Shown piece after piece: positions 42,300-51,623 of a DNA stretch of 64,000 nucleotides (its first letter is position 1; every line of letters begins with the position of its first letter). Source of the DNA: DASPKM01 sp035628135 (GTDB taxonomy: Bacteria > Bacteroidota > Bacteroidia > Chitinophagales > Chitinophagaceae); assembly GCA_035628135.1 (NCBI GenBank), contig DASPKM010000004.1, forward strand, positions 186,001 through 250,000, in the 5' to 3' direction. A program made the position numbers and the translations under genes. Under the pieces are notes generated by a model. It ran no database searches. It saw nothing but the letters and a program-made list of their open reading frames with translations, and was not told the DNA's origin.

Positions 42300-43905
42300 T
42301 GACAACGAACCCATCCTGCATAGGCCCGGAGCAGCGGTAAATAATATCGAAAAATTGTCTTCCCCATCTTGCATAATAGGGTAAAAAATTCTCCACGCGC
42401 TCCTGCAGGCTGTTGTTGGGGAATAATGCCTGTTTGATGGTGTTGACCTGCCGCTGGTAGTCGCTGAACTTGCGACGCTCCGCCCTTAGCAGCTTTTTCT
42501 CCAGTTCCTTCAATTTATTCAACGCGCTTGTTTCCAATGCAGACACGTGCTGCGCAAGCGTAACGTCTATTTTACCGGAAATTGCTTTTAGTTTCTCATA
42601 TAAGCGTTTTGCTTCTTCTATTTCTTCCTGTATGGTCAACTGGTTGCCGGACTCTTTTTTTACCAACACGTTCATAAGTTCCTGTTCCGGTAGAAAAATA
42701 TCTGCATCACTAAGTTGCAGCTTGTCCATTTTTTGTTTCCAGTTGCTTTCCACGACGAGGAACGAATTGCGCAATACCAATACGGGGAATGGAACGTGGT
42801 AATGATCGAACAGGCCTTTCAGTTCCAGCCAATAGGCGAGCTCGCCGCCGCCGCCGATGAATGCTACATCTGGTAATATGGTTTCCTGGAACAATCCGCG
42901 CAGTATTACGTTCGGGCTGAACACTTCGGGTTCGTCCTGCAATGCCTGCTGTAATTCATCAGGCGAAAATTTCACCTTGCCGCTCCCACTGGAGTCCTTC
43001 GGACCATTCACTTTATGTCCCGATCCGTTTTGAATAATGCGTTCTCTTACATTATCCTTCAGGTAAAACAGGTTGATCTCTCTCGGGTGTGCCTGCACTT
43101 TAAAACCGGCCTTGTCCATGGCCTGCACCGATTGCTGCACTACTGACGAGGGTATCTGCTCCAGCAGGTCTTCTTCAAATACGGGCCGCATGGCCCTTTT
43201 AAAATTAGGATTGTCCGGTATCAACACTACCAGGCCGTAGTCGGCAAACAACGCATTCACCAATTTGAACGTGGCGGTTTGAATGTCGGGGCTTTCGAGG
43301 TAACATTGCTTCAGCAGCGTGATCAATTCCTTTCCGTGCGGAAAAATACCAATTTGCCCTTCTACCTGGTGAATGATCTTTTCCAGCCCTTTTGTATTCA
43401 TTCTGCCAACGGCGCCGGTTTGCTTTGTATCCCACACCAGCTTTTCGCCATTCAGGTGAATATGTCCGAGCTCATCAAGGTCAGCATCTTCACAGCCCAT
43501 GTAGAACACCGGCACGAAATGATATTGCGGCAGCTGAAGCTTCAGCGTATCGGCCAGTTTAATAGCGTGTAAGATCTTGTAAATAAAATACAGGTTGCCG
43601 GTAAATATATTGGGTTGATGCGCAGTGCAAATGGTAAATGTATTGTCATTGGCCAGCAGCCTGATGTTATTGGTAACGGCCTCGCTTGTTTCCAATGCAC
43701 TGTATTGCCGCTGCAATTCTGTTTGCAGGAGCTTGCGATCGGTATTGAATGCCTTTCGTTGCTCGATGGCGGCCTGTATGCCTTGGAGGTTTACATCATG
43801 GCTATAAAATGCGCGTAACGCAGGAGACTGATCTAAATAGTCCAGTACGATCTTGGAGAAATAGCCTGTTTGCTGGTAAGGAACCCGGGTAGAAATACAG
43901 TCCAT
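42283..43905 (-). CDS. bshC: bacillithiol synthase
   Basis: A 540-residue BshC, adding cysteine to the glucosaminyl-malate intermediate to make bacillithiol. ATG 43905 gives the usual start (MDCISTRVPYQQTGYFSKIV). TAHQPNIFTGNLYFIYKI (the HQP motif), VFYMGCEDADLDE and FIGGGGELAYWLELK are typical. The long C-terminal helical region (EEIEEAKRLYEKLKAI) is a coiled coil. bshA and bshB are outside the window. Its stop overlaps the preceding convergent gene's end by 17 bases. Confidence 0.9.
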   Translation of the reverse strand: MDCISTRVPYQQTGYFSKIVLDYLDQSPALRAFYSHDVNLQGIQAAIEQRKAFNTDRKLLQTELQRQYSALETSEAVTNNIRLLANDNTFTICTAHQPNIFTGNLYFIYKILHAIKLADTLKLQLPQYHFVPVFYMGCEDADLDELGHIHLNGEKLVWDTKQTGAVGRMNTKGLEKIIHQVEGQIGIFPHGKELITLLKQCYLESPDIQTATFKLVNALFADYGLVVLIPDNPNFKRAMRPVFEEDLLEQIPSSVVQQSVQAMDKAGFKVQAHPREINLFYLKDNVRERIIQNGSGHKVNGPKDSSGSGKVKFSPDELQQALQDEPEVFSPNVILRGLFQETILPDVAFIGGGGELAYWLELKGLFDHYHVPFPVLVLRNSFLVVESNWKQKMDKLQLSDADIFLPEQELMNVLVKKESGNQLTIQEEIEEAKRLYEKLKAISGKIDVTLAQHVSALETSALNKLKELEKKLLRAERRKFSDYQRQVNTIKQALFPNNSLQERVENFLPYYARWGRQFFDIIYRCSGPMQDGFVVINVRD

Positions 43906-43981
43906 AAGCAAAGTAAAAATAATAAGTTGGCAACGAGTTCTGTTGCGGCCTGTCAATTTTAACGTTCCGGTAATTCACAAC

Positions 43982-45226
43982 TTATGCATAACGTTCGGCC
44001 CGGAACGGGCGAATGTCCATGCTGGGCGCGGTTTCATTGGCAATTTCAGCAACCAATTTTCCGGTCCCGGGCCCAAGGCTTAAGCCAAGCATCGAGTGGC
44101 CGGTAGCAACGATAAGGTTATGCAATCTGGCCGCACGCCCCAGGTAGGGCAATCCATCAGCCGAGCAGGGCCGGTAGCCATGCCATACTTTATCTGGTGT
44201 GGGCATTGGCACATCAAACTCGGGAAAAAACCTTTTTACGGCAGATAGTATTCCCTTTACGCGTTCCATGCGTGCAGGCGTATTCATGGATGTGATCTCC
44301 ATGGTGCCTCCAAACCGTGTGCGGCCATTCATGGGCGTTATAGCTACTCTCCCTTCGATGAGCACCGATGGATAATTTACTTTGAACTTTTCATCTTCGG
44401 TTGTTACGGAGTACCCGCGACCTGCGACCATCGGTATCCTTAGTCCCAGCTTGCCCGCCATGGTACTGGTCCATGACCCTGTTGCCAGCACCACTACGTC
44501 TGCATCATAAGAAGTTTTTCCTGTAATCACTTTGCGTATGCCGTTGCGGTCCTTTTCAAATCCCGTTACGGCTTCGTTGGTTTGCAATTGCACGCCCTGG
44601 CTTTTTAAATATGCCAGCAGGTTTTTCATCAGGTCGTTGGGATAGCAATGCGCGTCGCATTTAAAATAAATGGCGCCCATTGCATTCACTTTGGTATGCG
44701 GTTCCATTTGCTGCACCTGCTCGCCGGTGAGCAATTCAGTGTCCAGTCCTAGTTCCTGTGCTTTGTGAACCGTTTCTTCGGCATGGTGCGCTTCCTTCGG
44801 TGTTTGATACAATTCCAGGATGCCCTTCTTCTCATAATAAAAATCGAATGCGGGCATTTGTTTCCATTCGTCGTAACAGCGCATGCTTAGCAATGCAATG
44901 TCGCGTAGCGGAATGGCTGCCGCGTCAACGAACTTTTGCTGGGCGGCCTTTACGAACTTCATGCCCCAGTTGATCAGGGGCCAATGTAATCGCGGTTGAA
45001 TGTAAAAAGGCCCCGTTGGATTGAGCATGAGTTTCAGGCCCTGGTTAACGATGCCCGGCTTTGCCAGTGGAACGAAATGGCTGGGGCATATGTATCCCGC
45101 ATTGCCGTAGCTGCAATTATTCTGGAAATCTCCCTTGTCCAGTACCGTTACTTCCCATCCTGATTGCCGCAAATAAAAAGCCGAGCTTAAACCTATGATC
45201 CCTCCTCCTATTACGATTGCTTTCAT
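43982..45226 (-). CDS. D-hydroxyproline dehydrogenase (FAD, DadA family)
   Basis: A 414-residue flavoprotein of the D-amino-acid dehydrogenase (DAO) family. The dinucleotide fold is VIGGGIIGLSSAFYL, and the C-terminal FAD-contact block is GHSMLGLSLGPGTGKLVAE. With 4-hydroxyproline epimerase, the DapA-type deaminase and the semialdehyde dehydrogenase next to it, the likely substrate is cis-4-hydroxy-D-proline, oxidised to pyrroline-4-hydroxy-2-carboxylate. A general D-amino acid role is the alternative. It is the last gene of the cluster and has its own -7 box 4 bases before its ATG. Confidence 0.8.
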   Translation of the reverse strand: MKAIVIGGGIIGLSSAFYLRQSGWEVTVLDKGDFQNNCSYGNAGYICPSHFVPLAKPGIVNQGLKLMLNPTGPFYIQPRLHWPLINWGMKFVKAAQQKFVDAAAIPLRDIALLSMRCYDEWKQMPAFDFYYEKKGILELYQTPKEAHHAEETVHKAQELGLDTELLTGEQVQQMEPHTKVNAMGAIYFKCDAHCYPNDLMKNLLAYLKSQGVQLQTNEAVTGFEKDRNGIRKVITGKTSYDADVVVLATGSWTSTMAGKLGLRIPMVAGRGYSVTTEDEKFKVNYPSVLIEGRVAITPMNGRTRFGGTMEITSMNTPARMERVKGILSAVKRFFPEFDVPMPTPDKVWHGYRPCSADGLPYLGRAARLHNLIVATGHSMLGLSLGPGTGKLVAEIANETAPSMDIRPFRAERYA

Positions 45227-45230
45227 GCTT

Positions 45231-45238
45231 CAAAGGTA
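45231..45238 (-). promoter_or_regulatory. -7 box 4 bases before the D-hydroxyproline dehydrogenase start
   Basis: TACCTTTG on the minus strand fits TAnnTTTG, followed by AAGC and ATG. It may allow this enzyme to be made separately from the rest of the cluster. Confidence 0.55.
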
Positions 45239-45275
45239 AAAGTTTCGATGTTAACACCGGGTGCGTAAGACGCCA

Positions 45276-47240
45276 TCAATAGTTCAGCTTTATACCCGTA
45301 ATATTCATGGGCAGCCATACCTGCATTTCTGTCTGGCCGCGGTTGGCCCATGCATAATATGGAATTAGCGTGATGGTCTTTTCCAGCACCGCTATGCTTC
45401 GCCCATCCTGCGACGGCACGATCACCGGCGCTTCAGTTTGTAACGCGAACAGCTTTTCGCTCAATACCTGGTGCTTTATTACTGTAAACCGGGAATATTG
45501 CGGCAATACCATGTTCCAGGCGTTGCCGTTATTGTCCACACCTTCCATGCAATAGATCAGTGGCCCGCGCTGAATGGCTACGCGGTCGGTTGTTTGTTTA
45601 ATTTCGGGCCTGCCTCTCAATTGTTCCACCTGCATGGCAAAATCGAGTTCCACTACGTCTCCTTTTTGCCAGTTTTTTTCAATCGACGCATATCCATCTT
45701 TTACCACCATAGGCACAAGCTTGCCATTGACCCTTATCCAGGCCTCGGGGCGCTCCGTTGAATAGAAGCGGTACAGTCCACCAGGCACGGGTTCGGTTAG
45801 CCATCCCGGTAACCTGATGCGCAATGATTTTTTGATGTTTTTAGAGGGATCGATAGTGAGCTTTACACCGCTGGTAAATGGATAGCCCGTTTGCATGCTT
45901 ACCTCGATATCAATTCTTCCATAATTGAAACTGGTTTTGCTGCCAATAAACAGGTTTATCCAAATAGCGTCTTCGGATTGTCCATAGATATAATTGCCGA
46001 CCGATGATACCAATCTTGCAATGTTCGATGGGCAGCAGGCGGTGCCGAACCATTCGCGGCGGTAGTGCTGCCCGCTCGATGCAAGTGGATTGCCATAAAA
46101 GAAACGGTCGCCGCTGATGCTGAGTCCGGCGAGCGCTCCATTGTACAAACTTTTTTCCAATACATCCATGTATTTGCTCTCGCCCGTGAGCACATTCATG
46201 CGATGGTTCCAGAATACCATGCCCACCGATGCACAGGTTTCGCAATAGGCATTTTCATTCGGCAGGTCATAATCAATGGTAAAACCTTCGTTACTGCCCG
46301 ATGAACCGATGCCGCCTGTGACATACATATTGCGGAACACAACATCTTCCCAAACCGTTTTCATTGCGCGCATATAACCGGAATCGCCTGTAACAGCAGC
46401 AACATCCGCCGCACCGGTGTACAGGTACATGGCGCGCACCGCGTGGCCTGTAATTTCCTTTTGCGATTTTACCGGCACATCGTCCTGGCAATATTTGGGA
46501 TCTTTCCATTGGTCCCAGATCACGCCTTTACCATGGCCTCGTCCACGCTGGTCCAGGAACCAATCGGCCAATTGCAGGTAGCGGTTATTCTTTGTAACAT
46601 GGTACAGCTTCATGAGCGCCAGCTCTATTTCCTGGTGGCCGCTCACCCAGGGCCTGTTCTGCCGCCGGAAAATGGAATCGATGTGATCTGCAAACCGTAT
46701 GGCCGCGTCCAGTAATTTTCTTTTGCCGGTAGTGTTGTAGTAAGCAACCGCTGCTTCCATCAAATGGCCGGCGCAATAATCCTCGTGCTTTTCCATATCG
46801 GTCCAGCGCTTGTCCAGCCCAGTGAGCGTGTAATATGTATTAAGGTACCCATCTGGCAGTTGCGCGGACACTATCTTATCGATCCATTCATCTGCCTTCT
46901 TTTCCAATGCCGCATCGGGATGATTTTTTAAGGAATAAGCAATTGCTTCCAATGCTTTGTACACATCGCTGTCATCGTAATAAATGCCTTCATGCTTTTC
47001 GCCCTTGTTGCGGGCTACTTTTTCAAAATTGCGAATGCGCGGCGTTTTAACTTCTGTCTGGTAAATGCAGGCCGCCAAAGTAGCAGTGGCCACCTTATCC
47101 ATTTTCGGTTTCCAGAAGCTGTCGGTTATAATGACCTTTGAAAAGTTCACCGGCTCGAACCGCTGCAAGGATTGCGCGGAACCAGTGGTGCATACAATAG
47201 TGCTGATGCAAACGATCAATATTTTTAGCCGCGTGTTCAT
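45276..47240 (-). CDS. GH127 glycoside hydrolase (beta-L-arabinofuranosidase type), exported
   Basis: A 654-residue protein with a signal peptide (residues 1-22, GSAQ) and the (alpha/alpha)6-barrel family once called DUF1680. In HypBA1 of Bifidobacterium the zinc and catalytic residues are Glu322, Glu338, Cys340, Cys417 and Cys418. Here E318, E334-T-C336 and C402-C403 are found with the same 16-residue spacing between the two glutamates. All key residues are therefore intact. Members release beta-L-arabinofuranose, notably from hydroxyproline-linked arabinan; other members act on different deoxy sugars. It sits inside a hydroxyproline catabolic cluster, which supports a role on extensin-type glycans. 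Confidence 0.85.
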   Translation of the reverse strand: MNTRLKILIVCISTIVCTTGSAQSLQRFEPVNFSKVIITDSFWKPKMDKVATATLAACIYQTEVKTPRIRNFEKVARNKGEKHEGIYYDDSDVYKALEAIAYSLKNHPDAALEKKADEWIDKIVSAQLPDGYLNTYYTLTGLDKRWTDMEKHEDYCAGHLMEAAVAYYNTTGKRKLLDAAIRFADHIDSIFRRQNRPWVSGHQEIELALMKLYHVTKNNRYLQLADWFLDQRGRGHGKGVIWDQWKDPKYCQDDVPVKSQKEITGHAVRAMYLYTGAADVAAVTGDSGYMRAMKTVWEDVVFRNMYVTGGIGSSGSNEGFTIDYDLPNENAYCETCASVGMVFWNHRMNVLTGESKYMDVLEKSLYNGALAGLSISGDRFFYGNPLASSGQHYRREWFGTACCPSNIARLVSSVGNYIYGQSEDAIWINLFIGSKTSFNYGRIDIEVSMQTGYPFTSGVKLTIDPSKNIKKSLRIRLPGWLTEPVPGGLYRFYSTERPEAWIRVNGKLVPMVVKDGYASIEKNWQKGDVVELDFAMQVEQLRGRPEIKQTTDRVAIQRGPLIYCMEGVDNNGNAWNMVLPQYSRFTVIKHQVLSEKLFALQTEAPVIVPSQDGRSIAVLEKTITLIPYYAWANRGQTEMQVWLPMNITGIKLNY

Positions 47241-47259
47241 TTCAATAATTATTAATTAT

Positions 47260-48261
47260 TCATATTACCTGGAAGCCGTGCGCATAAGGATCGTCTTCGG
47301 TATCTATTGAAATGGTATTATATCCATAGATCCTTGCCCAACCTTCGATACTCGGCCGGATGGCCGGTTTGCCCCCCAGCGTGGTCTCTTCTTCGATGCG
47401 GCCGGTAAAAGTGGAACCGATGAAGCTTTCGTGCACGAACTCCTCGCCTTTCTTCAACTTTCCTTTTGCATACCATTGCGCCATGCGCGCTGAGGTGCCT
47501 GTTCCGCAAGGCGATCGGTCAATGGCCTTGTCGCCATAAAATACCGCGTTGCGCGCGGTAGCGGCAGGATCAATGGTTTTGCCCGTCCACAAAATATGGC
47601 TGCAGCCATTGATGGTTTTATCGTGCGGATGTACGAACGTATACCGTTCATTGATGCGCTTGCGGAGGTCCCTGCTTAGGCTGATCAGCACTTCTGCTTT
47701 GTAATGCTCCATGCCGGGAAAATTGTCCTGCTTATCTACGATAGCATAAAAATTTCCGCCGTATGCAACGTCGATGGTTAACCGCCCTAATACCGGGCTG
47801 TCGATGGCAAGGTTTTCTGCATGCAGGTAAGAAAGCACGTTGGACAAGCGCACCGTTTTAACTTTTTTTCCTTTCGTGCTATACGTGGCCAGGATAAGCC
47901 CGGCTGGCGTTTCCAATCTTACTTCACCGGGAGTTTGGGGTTGTATCAATCCTTCTTCTAACGCAATGGTGATGGTGCCGATGGTGCCGTGCCCGCACAT
48001 GGGCAGGCAACCGCTGGTCTCGATAAACAGCACGGCCGCGTCGTTGCGTGGGTCATGCGGCGGATATAAAATGCTTCCGCTCATCATATCGTGGCCACGC
48101 GGCTCGAACATCAGGCCGGTGCGTATCCAGTCAAATTCCCGGAGGAAATGCTGCCGTTTTTCGCTCATGGAGTTTCCGTGCAGTACCGGGCCTCCCTCGG
48201 CTACCAGCCGTACAGGATTGCCGCAAGTATGGGCGTCTATGCATTTAAAAACCGATCTCAT
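47260..48261 (-). CDS. 4-hydroxyproline 2-epimerase
   Basis: A 333-residue proline racemase-family enzyme, turning trans-4-hydroxy-L-proline into cis-4-hydroxy-D-proline. DAHTCGNPVRLV opens the protein. Both catalytic cysteines are present: C89 in MCGHGTIG and C252 in SPCGTGTS. A Thr at the second site would mean a dehydratase, and this is not the case. It is 19 bases upstream of the GH127 gene and 17 bases downstream of the semialdehyde dehydrogenase. Confidence 0.9.
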   Translation of the reverse strand: MRSVFKCIDAHTCGNPVRLVAEGGPVLHGNSMSEKRQHFLREFDWIRTGLMFEPRGHDMMSGSILYPPHDPRNDAAVLFIETSGCLPMCGHGTIGTITIALEEGLIQPQTPGEVRLETPAGLILATYSTKGKKVKTVRLSNVLSYLHAENLAIDSPVLGRLTIDVAYGGNFYAIVDKQDNFPGMEHYKAEVLISLSRDLRKRINERYTFVHPHDKTINGCSHILWTGKTIDPAATARNAVFYGDKAIDRSPCGTGTSARMAQWYAKGKLKKGEEFVHESFIGSTFTGRIEEETTLGGKPAIRPSIEGWARIYGYNTISIDTEDDPYAHGFQVI

Positions 48262-48278
48262 AATGGATAATGCCGAAC

Positions 48279-49769
48279 TTAAACCGCTACTGGATTTTTG
48301 GTGAACTCATTATTGATGGTGCGCCAGATGCCAAGTGGATTTGCGTTTTTCAATTCATCGGGCAGCAAAGCATCGGGCCAGTTCTGGTAAGCGACCGGCC
48401 GCGCAAAACGTTTGATGCCATCTGCGCCCACCGAGGTAAAGCGGCTGTCGGTAGTGGCGGGAAACGGCCCTCCATGCTGCATGGCCAGGCATACTTCCAC
48501 TCCGGTGGGAACACCGTTGAAGATGAACCGGCCGCAAATGTTTTTGACAGCATCTACCAATTCTGTGTTTTCGTGAATGTCCGCCTCGGTGGCCATTAGC
48601 GTTGCGGTCAATTGTCCTTCGATATTTTTTGCAACGTCGATCATTTCCGGCATGTCTGCACAACGGATCACGATGGAATAAGGCCCGAACACTTCCTGGT
48701 GCAACACCGGGTTATTGAGAAAGGCTTTTCCGGTCGCGGAGGCCAGTGTAGGCGCTCCCTGCTCCTGCGTTGCGGGCTTTTCTGCTACCGCAATGGTATC
48801 TACATCCTGCTGTGCCAGGGCCGATCTTCTTTTCTCGGTGAAATTTTTTGCAATGCCATCATGCAGCATGGCGCCTGGCGATGCTTGTTTGATCTCGTTG
48901 CCTAATAATTGAATGAACTGTTGCAATGTTTCGCCCTCGATGCCGATGATAAGGCCGGGATTGGTACAAAATTGTCCCACGCCCAGCGTAATGGACGAAG
49001 CATACATTTTAGCAATGGCTTCCGGCGATTCCTTTAACTTTTGCGGCAGCAAAAACACGGGATTGATGCTGCTCATTTCCGCGAACACTGGTATCGGATC
49101 CTTTCTTTTATTGGCCAGGTCGAACAATGCTTTGCCGCCGCTGAAGGACCCGGTGAATCCTACCGCTTTTACCAGCGGGTGCGATACCAGGTCTTCTCCC
49201 GCCCTGAAATCACTGCCATGTATATGCGTAAATATGCCATTGGGCATTTTCAATTTTTCCGCTGCGCCGGATATACAGGCTGCTACCAGTTCCGAAGTTT
49301 GCGCATGTGCGGGATGGGCTTTCACGATCACGGGACACCCGGCGGCAAGGGCGCAAGCCGTGTCGCCGCCCGCGGTGGAATAGGCAAATGGGAAATTGCT
49401 TGCCCCGAAAACCACCACCGGTCCCAATGGCTCCAGCATTTTTCGCAAATCAGGTTTCGGCGGGTTTTTATCTGGTACAGCGGTATCGATCCTTGCCTCC
49501 AGCCAATTGCCGGTTTCGCAGGCTTCGGCATAGCTGGTGAGCTGGAAAATGGTCCTTGCCCTTTCCGAACGAAGCCTCGCCTCCGTGAGGTGTGATTCCT
49601 CCATGGCGATCTTTATCAATGCATCGCCCGCGGCCTCCAGTTCTGTTGCAATGGCCCGCATAAAAACGGCGCGCTCACGCAACGTGCATTTGCGGTAAAT
49701 ATGAAATGCAAGCCATGCCTGCTGCACTGCTTTGTCGATGTCTGCGGTTGTTGCATTGGAGAATTGCAT
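48279..49769 (-). CDS. 2-oxoglutarate semialdehyde dehydrogenase (NADP type)
   Basis: A 496-residue aldehyde dehydrogenase of the 2,5-dioxovalerate group. GPVVVFGASNFPFAYSTAG is the substrate-side block, FAEMSSINPVF holds E231, and GVGQFCTNPG holds catalytic C268. It oxidises 2,5-dioxopentanoate to 2-oxoglutarate, the last step from hydroxyproline (also used in sugar-acid pathways). Gene order and the epimerase next to it favour the hydroxyproline route. Spacing of 23 bases to the deaminase gene. Confidence 0.87.
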   Translation of the reverse strand: MQFSNATTADIDKAVQQAWLAFHIYRKCTLRERAVFMRAIATELEAAGDALIKIAMEESHLTEARLRSERARTIFQLTSYAEACETGNWLEARIDTAVPDKNPPKPDLRKMLEPLGPVVVFGASNFPFAYSTAGGDTACALAAGCPVIVKAHPAHAQTSELVAACISGAAEKLKMPNGIFTHIHGSDFRAGEDLVSHPLVKAVGFTGSFSGGKALFDLANKRKDPIPVFAEMSSINPVFLLPQKLKESPEAIAKMYASSITLGVGQFCTNPGLIIGIEGETLQQFIQLLGNEIKQASPGAMLHDGIAKNFTEKRRSALAQQDVDTIAVAEKPATQEQGAPTLASATGKAFLNNPVLHQEVFGPYSIVIRCADMPEMIDVAKNIEGQLTATLMATEADIHENTELVDAVKNICGRFIFNGVPTGVEVCLAMQHGGPFPATTDSRFTSVGADGIKRFARPVAYQNWPDALLPDELKNANPLGIWRTINNEFTKNPVAV

Positions 49770-49792
49770 GAAAAATATTTTAGCAGCGTTGT

Positions 49793-50722
49793 TTACGCGA
49801 GGGTCGTCTTTTTTTTCTTGTATGCCGGCAGCGCGGGACGGTTTGCAATGCCATCGTCGATGATCTTTAATATGCGTTCCCTTTCTTCGCCCGCCAGCGG
49901 CAGCCGCGGGGCACGCACGTGCTCTGTTCCGAGGCCGGTCATTTTTTCGGCCAGCTTAATGTATTGCACCAATTTTGGATGAATGTCCAGTTCAAGCAGC
50001 GGCATGAACCAACGGTAAATAGCGGCGGCTTCTTCTATCCGGCCTGATTTCACCAGTTCGTAAATTGCTACGGTTTCGCGGGGGAATGCGTCTACCAGTC
50101 CCGCCACCCATCCGTCTGCGCCCATGCACAATTCTTCCATGGCCAGCGTATCTACCCCGCACAATATTTTAAACCTGTCTCCAAACCGGTTGATCATTCG
50201 CGTTACATTCGTTACATCACGGGTGGATTCCTTTACCGCGCCAATATTGGCGACTGGCGCCAACTCTTCGAACATGTCGAGCGTTACTTCCACTTTATAA
50301 TCCACGGGATTGTTGTAGATCATGATGGGCAGGTCTGTGCTGCCGGCAATATCTTTAAAATATTGTACGGTCTCGCGGTGGTCGCTTTTGTAGCGCATGG
50401 GCGGCAGCAACATCAGTCCTGCTGCTCCCCATTTGGCCGCAAGCTCCGCCTGGTGAATGGCCTCGCGGGTAGAGCCCTCGGCAATATTGAGTACTACCGG
50501 AACCAGTCCCATGGTTTTTTGCACCGCGGCGGTAACCAGTTGTTGTTTCTCGGCAGTGGTAAGCACGCTGGCTTCGCCCAGGGTGCCGCCTAAGATAATG
50601 CCGTTAACGCCCGCTTCGAGTTGTGCGTCCAGGTTGGTTTCAAACATTGGTATGTCCAGCTGGTCGTTTGCTGTAAACTTAGTGGTGAGCGCAGGGAAAA
50701 CGCCCTTCCATTCAAATTGCAT
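49793..50722 (-). CDS. pyrroline-4-hydroxy-2-carboxylate deaminase (DapA family)
   Basis: A 309-residue (beta/alpha)8 aldolase of the dihydrodipicolinate synthase family. The Schiff-base lysine is K164 (GAVKES), with Y136 in IMIYNNPVDY and T47 in GGTLGEAS. Within this cluster it is expected to convert pyrroline-4-hydroxy-2-carboxylate to 2-oxoglutarate semialdehyde, releasing ammonia. By sequence alone, other DapA-family reactions are possible. It is the first gene of the five-gene run on this strand. Confidence 0.82.
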   Translation of the reverse strand: MQFEWKGVFPALTTKFTANDQLDIPMFETNLDAQLEAGVNGIILGGTLGEASVLTTAEKQQLVTAAVQKTMGLVPVVLNIAEGSTREAIHQAELAAKWGAAGLMLLPPMRYKSDHRETVQYFKDIAGSTDLPIMIYNNPVDYKVEVTLDMFEELAPVANIGAVKESTRDVTNVTRMINRFGDRFKILCGVDTLAMEELCMGADGWVAGLVDAFPRETVAIYELVKSGRIEEAAAIYRWFMPLLELDIHPKLVQYIKLAEKMTGLGTEHVRAPRLPLAGEERERILKIIDDGIANRPALPAYKKKKTTLA

Positions 50723-50746
50723 GCGATAGGTTTTTGAACGACTAAG

Positions 50747-51571
50747 TTAGGGTATAACCTGTCCTATCCACGTAAAAAAATAAGTGGGGATGGTCTTTAA
50801 ATGCAGGGCGCTGGCATCGGGTGTTGCGCCCGGTTCAATATGTGTGGCTATCACCATTTTAGGAGCTATGGACGATATAATGCGCCTGCCGTCCTCGCTG
50901 TGCAAAAACCAGATGGGAACAACGGCAACATCGGGCGCAAGATCATTGAACCGCGCAAAGGCATCGGCGGTTTCTGTTTCCGCATCGCCTATATGCAATA
51001 CGGTGTTGCCATTCATTGTTATCACATATGCAATATTCTGAACGCTTGCATGGCGGCCGCGGTAACCGGTGTGCGGGATGTTGAACGAGCTGATAGTAAC
51101 GTCCAGCGCCACATCGCGCAATATCACGCCGTTTCGGTCCCATGCATTGACGATGGCAGGATTTTTCGGCAACAGCGAATCAAGTATTTGCCGGCTGCCC
51201 GCCACTTTGTTTGCAGGAGACACCTGCAGGAAACGCCGTGACAGCATAGAGCTGAAGTGATCGCGGTGGTGATGCGTAAACAATGCATACCGCAAATTGT
51301 TATACACGCCTTGCTGTTGCATGATCGCTTCCACTACCGAATCAGGAGGAGGGAGATATGCTTCGCGATAAAAAGTATGCAAACCATCTACGATCACAGC
51401 GGCCTTGTCGCTGCTGATAAGCACTCCCATGTTCCCGGTATACCTTAGCGTAATATTGAGATTGGCAGGACGATTGACGATATCAGCCTGCGTGTTCGCG
51501 GGCGTGTTAGAGCAAGAAACAGATAGCCACGCGACAACAAGAACAGTGTGTATGAACGAAGCCAGCGGCAT
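50747..51571 (-). CDS. MBL-fold metallo-hydrolase lipoprotein
   Basis: A 274-residue protein from ATG 51571 with a signal peptide and lipobox (LSVSC). The metal motif is HHHRDHFSS (HxHxDH), with later metal residues in NIPHTGY, HIGDAETE and ATHIEPG, so the site is complete. The fold is closest to the UlaG/RomA-like or ComEC-like branch of MBL hydrolases. Substrate unknown. It sits between the hydroxyproline cluster and an unknown protein and may or may not belong to the cluster. Confidence 0.8.
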   Translation of the reverse strand: MPLASFIHTVLVVAWLSVSCSNTPANTQADIVNRPANLNITLRYTGNMGVLISSDKAAVIVDGLHTFYREAYLPPPDSVVEAIMQQQGVYNNLRYALFTHHHRDHFSSMLSRRFLQVSPANKVAGSRQILDSLLPKNPAIVNAWDRNGVILRDVALDVTISSFNIPHTGYRGRHASVQNIAYVITMNGNTVLHIGDAETETADAFARFNDLAPDVAVVPIWFLHSEDGRRIISSIAPKMVIATHIEPGATPDASALHLKTIPTYFFTWIGQVIP

Positions 51572-51623
51572 GCAACTAAGATACGCGTTTAACAAGGGCC
51601 GGCTTCGCCATTCATCATTTATA

